Assembly: GCA_023678885.1 (NCBI GenBank)
Contig: CM042953.1
Location: 4,592,518-4,656,517 of the forward strand
Reading direction: 5' to 3'
Origin: Pogostemon cablin
Taxonomy: Eukaryota; Streptophyta; Magnoliopsida; Lamiales; Lamiaceae
Length of the DNA: 64,000 bases
In this document: in pieces, positions 60,994 through 64,000 of the stretch
Position numbering within the stretch: position 1 is the first letter of the stretch
Layout: each line of letters opens with the position of its first letter
The notes under the pieces: model-generated
What the model was told of the DNA's origin: nothing
What the model saw: only the letters and a program-made list of their open reading frames with translations
The model's database searches: none
Program-made: the position numbers and the translations under genes

Positions 60994-61578
60994 ATGATAA
61001 TCATTATGAACTCCTCAAGGAGACATCATCAACCAGTTCCGTTAGGACACAGATTCCTTCTACAATCAACAACACACCAAAGAGACAGCGCCATCTCCCA
61101 ACTCACAGAGCATATTGATTTAACTATTAAATCTCATCTATTGATGAATCAAAGAAATAAATATTGGCTTACGTGTCGAGGTTATTGTATATGGATTAAG
61201 AGTATGAAAATCCATAATAACAGAGATCAAGTTCTATTATATAGTCAGTATAAACCAAACGATGTCAACAGCGGTCCTATTCATTACACATAAAGCGCAG
61301 TAGTGCAATTTTATAGTAAAGGCAGACTAATGCCAAATCACACTACAACCATACTGATAGATAGTCCCCTTCTATCTCAGTTGTGAATATCTGTTTATAC
61401 TTTATAAGGAGCCAATAATATGATCTTCCGTGCGCAGCGCACCACATTATCTACAGTATAAAGTAAATGAACTTTTGCAACAACATTATTGCAAATGTTT
61501 GATCACATGATTCTCATTTCAAATATTGTCAAAACATTTTTTATACAAAAAGCTAGACTTTTAGTATACAATCCAATA
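60994..61578 (-). mobile_element. E4 3' LTR, truncated
   Basis: Matches the TATACAATCC-side part of the E3 LTR, starting at ATGATAATCATTATGA. The terminal CCAACA is CCAATA. More diverged than E3, so older. Confidence 0.85.
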
Positions 61579-63083
61579 ATCTCACGCTTATACTAAAAGA
61601 CTATGCTGCCATTAATCTGATTACCACTCCCACTACTTGACCATTAATACCTTTCGCTTTAAGGTCCTTGTAAAAGGATTACTAGGTTATCATCCGATGC
61701 AATCTATGCGACATCATCCTTCCCCTTATTTATACAATTTCTCTAATCAGGTAGTACTAGCTATCAATGTGTTTAAGTGACTTATGGGCTTGTGATTCCT
61801 CCAAGTTTGTAACTGCACCATTATTATCACAATAAATTGTGATAACCTTGGACAAACTCAAAATTACATCTAAGTCCATTACGAAGTTTTTAGAACCATA
61901 CAGATACTTTGGCTGCCACAAGGCTCCAATATTATCCTCTTTCCATAGTGGAGTTCGAAATATATTTCTATATGATACTCCTCCATAGTATGGATCTACT
62001 TCCATTAAACACATAACCTTGAGGTGGATTTACTACTGTCCCAGTGATTTGAAAATCCGAATCAAAGTAACAATCAAGAAGTAATAAATTATTCCGATAA
62101 GCTTACATATAATTTCAAGTCCTTCTCAGGCACTTCAAATATGTTTTACCACAATTCAATATTCTTGTTCCGGGTTACCTTGGTACTCATTGACTATGCC
62201 ATTGGTAATACAGATATCCAATCTCGTGCATAGCATTCCATATATGAAGCTTTCTTATTACCGAAGCATAGAGAACCACCTTTATCTATTTTATCTTCTT
62301 TTGTGTCTTAAGACACAAAACATTAGATAAAGTCACATGCTAAAATGAATGATTTATGAAGCATGAGACAAGCATAACATCCCATCTTGTGATCTTTATT
62401 AACATGATCGCAAGGATATATTTCGCTTCACTTAAGTCCTTCATTTCATACTGCTTTATTAACCATACTCATACGTCCGACAATACTCTTTCATTGTCAC
62501 TAATGAGCAAGATACCATCCACGTACATACAAGAAATACCACCACATTTCTGTCACTCTTTTCAATACACAAGTTCCATCCGAGCATTGACTAAATCCAT
62601 ATGATTGGATTTTCTTATCAAAATGGATGTTCCATGATCTAAAGCTTACTTTAGTCCACCGATGGACACTTTTAAGCTTACACTCAAAATGCTCTTAGCC
62701 CTTTGAAATGAATCACCCTGGTTGCTTCACATAGATGTTGTCTTCAAGACTTCTAATTAGGAAAATTGTCTTGATGTCTATTTGATATACCTCATATTTA
62801 ATATGAATAGCAACAGACAAAAGAGTTCGGATCTATATCAAGGTTTTCACCTTACCATGTGATCCTCTTTTATTTTGTATGACCACTTCCAACAGCTTTT
62901 GCACCATTTAGTGATCCTACAAGCTCCCAAATTTAATTCATAATCTATAGATTTTATTTCAAAATTCATTGCAAGTTATTAAGGTTCTACATTTCGATCT
63001 TGTAGTGATTCGTCGTATCCTTGGGCTGATTTCATGATTACTAGGGACCAAGTCTCACGACTTTCCCAAAACATAAATATATC
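61579..63083 (-). mobile_element. Copia element E4, internal remnant
   Basis: Follows a worn polypurine tract (61579-61590). RNase H remnant at 61757-62014 reads VITIYCDNNGAVTNLEES, with the CDN motif intact, unlike E2 and E3. RT motif A reads QIDIKT near 62770. The YVDD site at 62514-62525 reads YVDG. The element breaks off at about 63083, where the satellite begins, and no gag, leader or 5' LTR remains. Confidence 0.8.
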
Positions 63084-64000
63084 AGTATATAGTTGGAGAA
63101 AATATTTTCTAGTATATAACTGGTACAAAGCTTGCGCCATAGAGTCATTGAAAAAACACCGTGCAGAGTTTATTCTACTCCTTGAGCCATTTCAATAACT
63201 CCTTGAAGTGAGAATTTTCTTGCCATTTTTATGGTCAAATTAGTTATTAGACATGAGAATATAATTGGAGAACATGTTTTCAGAGTATAAAAATGCTAGG
63301 AAGCTTGCACCATAGAGTCACTAAAAACTCACAGTGCAGAGCTGATTCTACTCTATGAACCAAGTCAAGAACTACTTGAAGTGAGCATGTCTTGCCATTT
63401 TTATGGTCAAATTAGTTATTAGACATGAGAATATATAAGGAGAACATGTTTTCAGAGTAAGAAAATATTAGGAAGCTTGCGCCGCAGAGCCACAAAAATG
63501 CCAAAGTGTAGAGCTGATTCTACTCCGTGATCTTGGTCAAGAACTAGTTGAAGTGAGCAAGTTCTTACCATATTTATGATAAAATTATATATTATAAATG
63601 AGTATGTAGTTGGAGAACACATTTTCAGAGTATATAACTACTACAAAGCTTGTGCCATAGAGTCACTGAAAACACACAGTGCAGAGTTGATTCTACTCTG
63701 TGAGCCATTTCAATAACTCCTTGAAGTGAGCATTTTTTACCACTTTTATGGTCAAATTAGTTATTAGACATAAGAATATAGTTGGAGAACATGTTTTCAG
63801 ATTAAAAAAATTCTAATAAGCTTGCACCATATAGTCACTAAAAACTCACAGTGCAGAGCTGATTCTACTCTGTCAACCTGGTCAAGAACTCCTGGAAGTG
63901 AGCATTGTCTTGCCATTTTTATGGTCAAATTAGTTAATTGACATGAGAATATAGCAAGAGAACATGTTTTCAGAGTATAAATATGTTAGGAATCTTGCGC
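63084..64000. repeat. ~172 bp satellite array with three-monomer higher-order units
   Basis: The TTGGAGAAC position recurs at 63093, 63265, 63437, 63610, 63782 and 63955 (spacing 172-173). Monomers contain TGCAGAGCTGATTCTACTC and TTGAAGTGAGCA. Monomer 1 pairs best with 4, 2 with 5 and 3 with 6, so the working unit is about 517 bp. The array continues beyond the window. The size is near that of nucleosomal and centromeric plant satellites; the function is unknown. Confidence 0.93.

Overview
This is plant nuclear DNA, almost certainly from a eudicot. It is AT-rich and built mostly of nested LTR retrotransposons, with initiator-Met-tRNA and Asp-tRNA primer sites, a Mutator-like element (MULE), two Stowaway-like MITEs, intron-split fragments of nuclear plant genes, and the edge of a tandem satellite. 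I found no intact host gene, rRNA, tRNA or CRISPR array. Most short open frames are chance frames in repeats.

Layout. 1-5240: an old, heavily mutated minus-strand Ty1/copia element with its primer site and LTR, then a TCTA microsatellite. 5387-9908: unassigned DNA with a ~204 bp tandem duplication; one copy carries a young minus-strand copia element (6239-9641, TSD CTTTG). That element lost its primer site, gag and protease but keeps integrase-RT-RNase H frames broken by one frameshift. 9909-11577: a GC-richer block between 18 bp direct repeats. 11782-15274: a complete MULE with TIRs, 9 bp TSD, two facing arrays of GTCCGCCGA-like repeats, and a transposase remnant with SWIM and zinc-knuckle exons. 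15284-23638: intron-like DNA with plus-strand exon fragments of four unrelated genes (vacuolar sorting receptor, glutamine synthetase, triosephosphate isomerase, 3xHMG-box protein), as in a gene-capturing transposon.

23639-63083 is dominated by one copia family (LTRs beginning TGTTGGATTGTATAC, 1.2-1.4 kb), here called E0-E4. E0 (minus, truncated) is followed by a probable gypsy LTR. E1 (minus) contains two later plus-strand insertions: E2 (34449-42547, TSD GAAGG) in its body and a solo LTR (45219-46599, TSD CTCAA) in its 5' LTR. E3 (47168-55374, minus, TSD GGTAG) sits in a gypsy-type LTR fragment and has nearly identical LTRs. A gypsy-type element with an Asp-tRNA primer site spans 55629-60875, and E4 (minus, truncated) ends at 63083. 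From 63084 to the window end is a ~172 bp satellite in three-monomer higher-order units.

The most interesting biology is this copia family. In all four copies where the site can be read, the second catalytic Asp of the RT YVDD box is gone (YVDS, YVDN, CVDN, YVDG). Three copies also lack the integrase core. Yet E3 has LTRs differing at only about seven sites. The family therefore looks trans-mobilised and non-autonomous. Its leader between the primer site and gag is hypervariable, and some of its LTRs share a sequence module with the neighbouring gypsy-type LTR.
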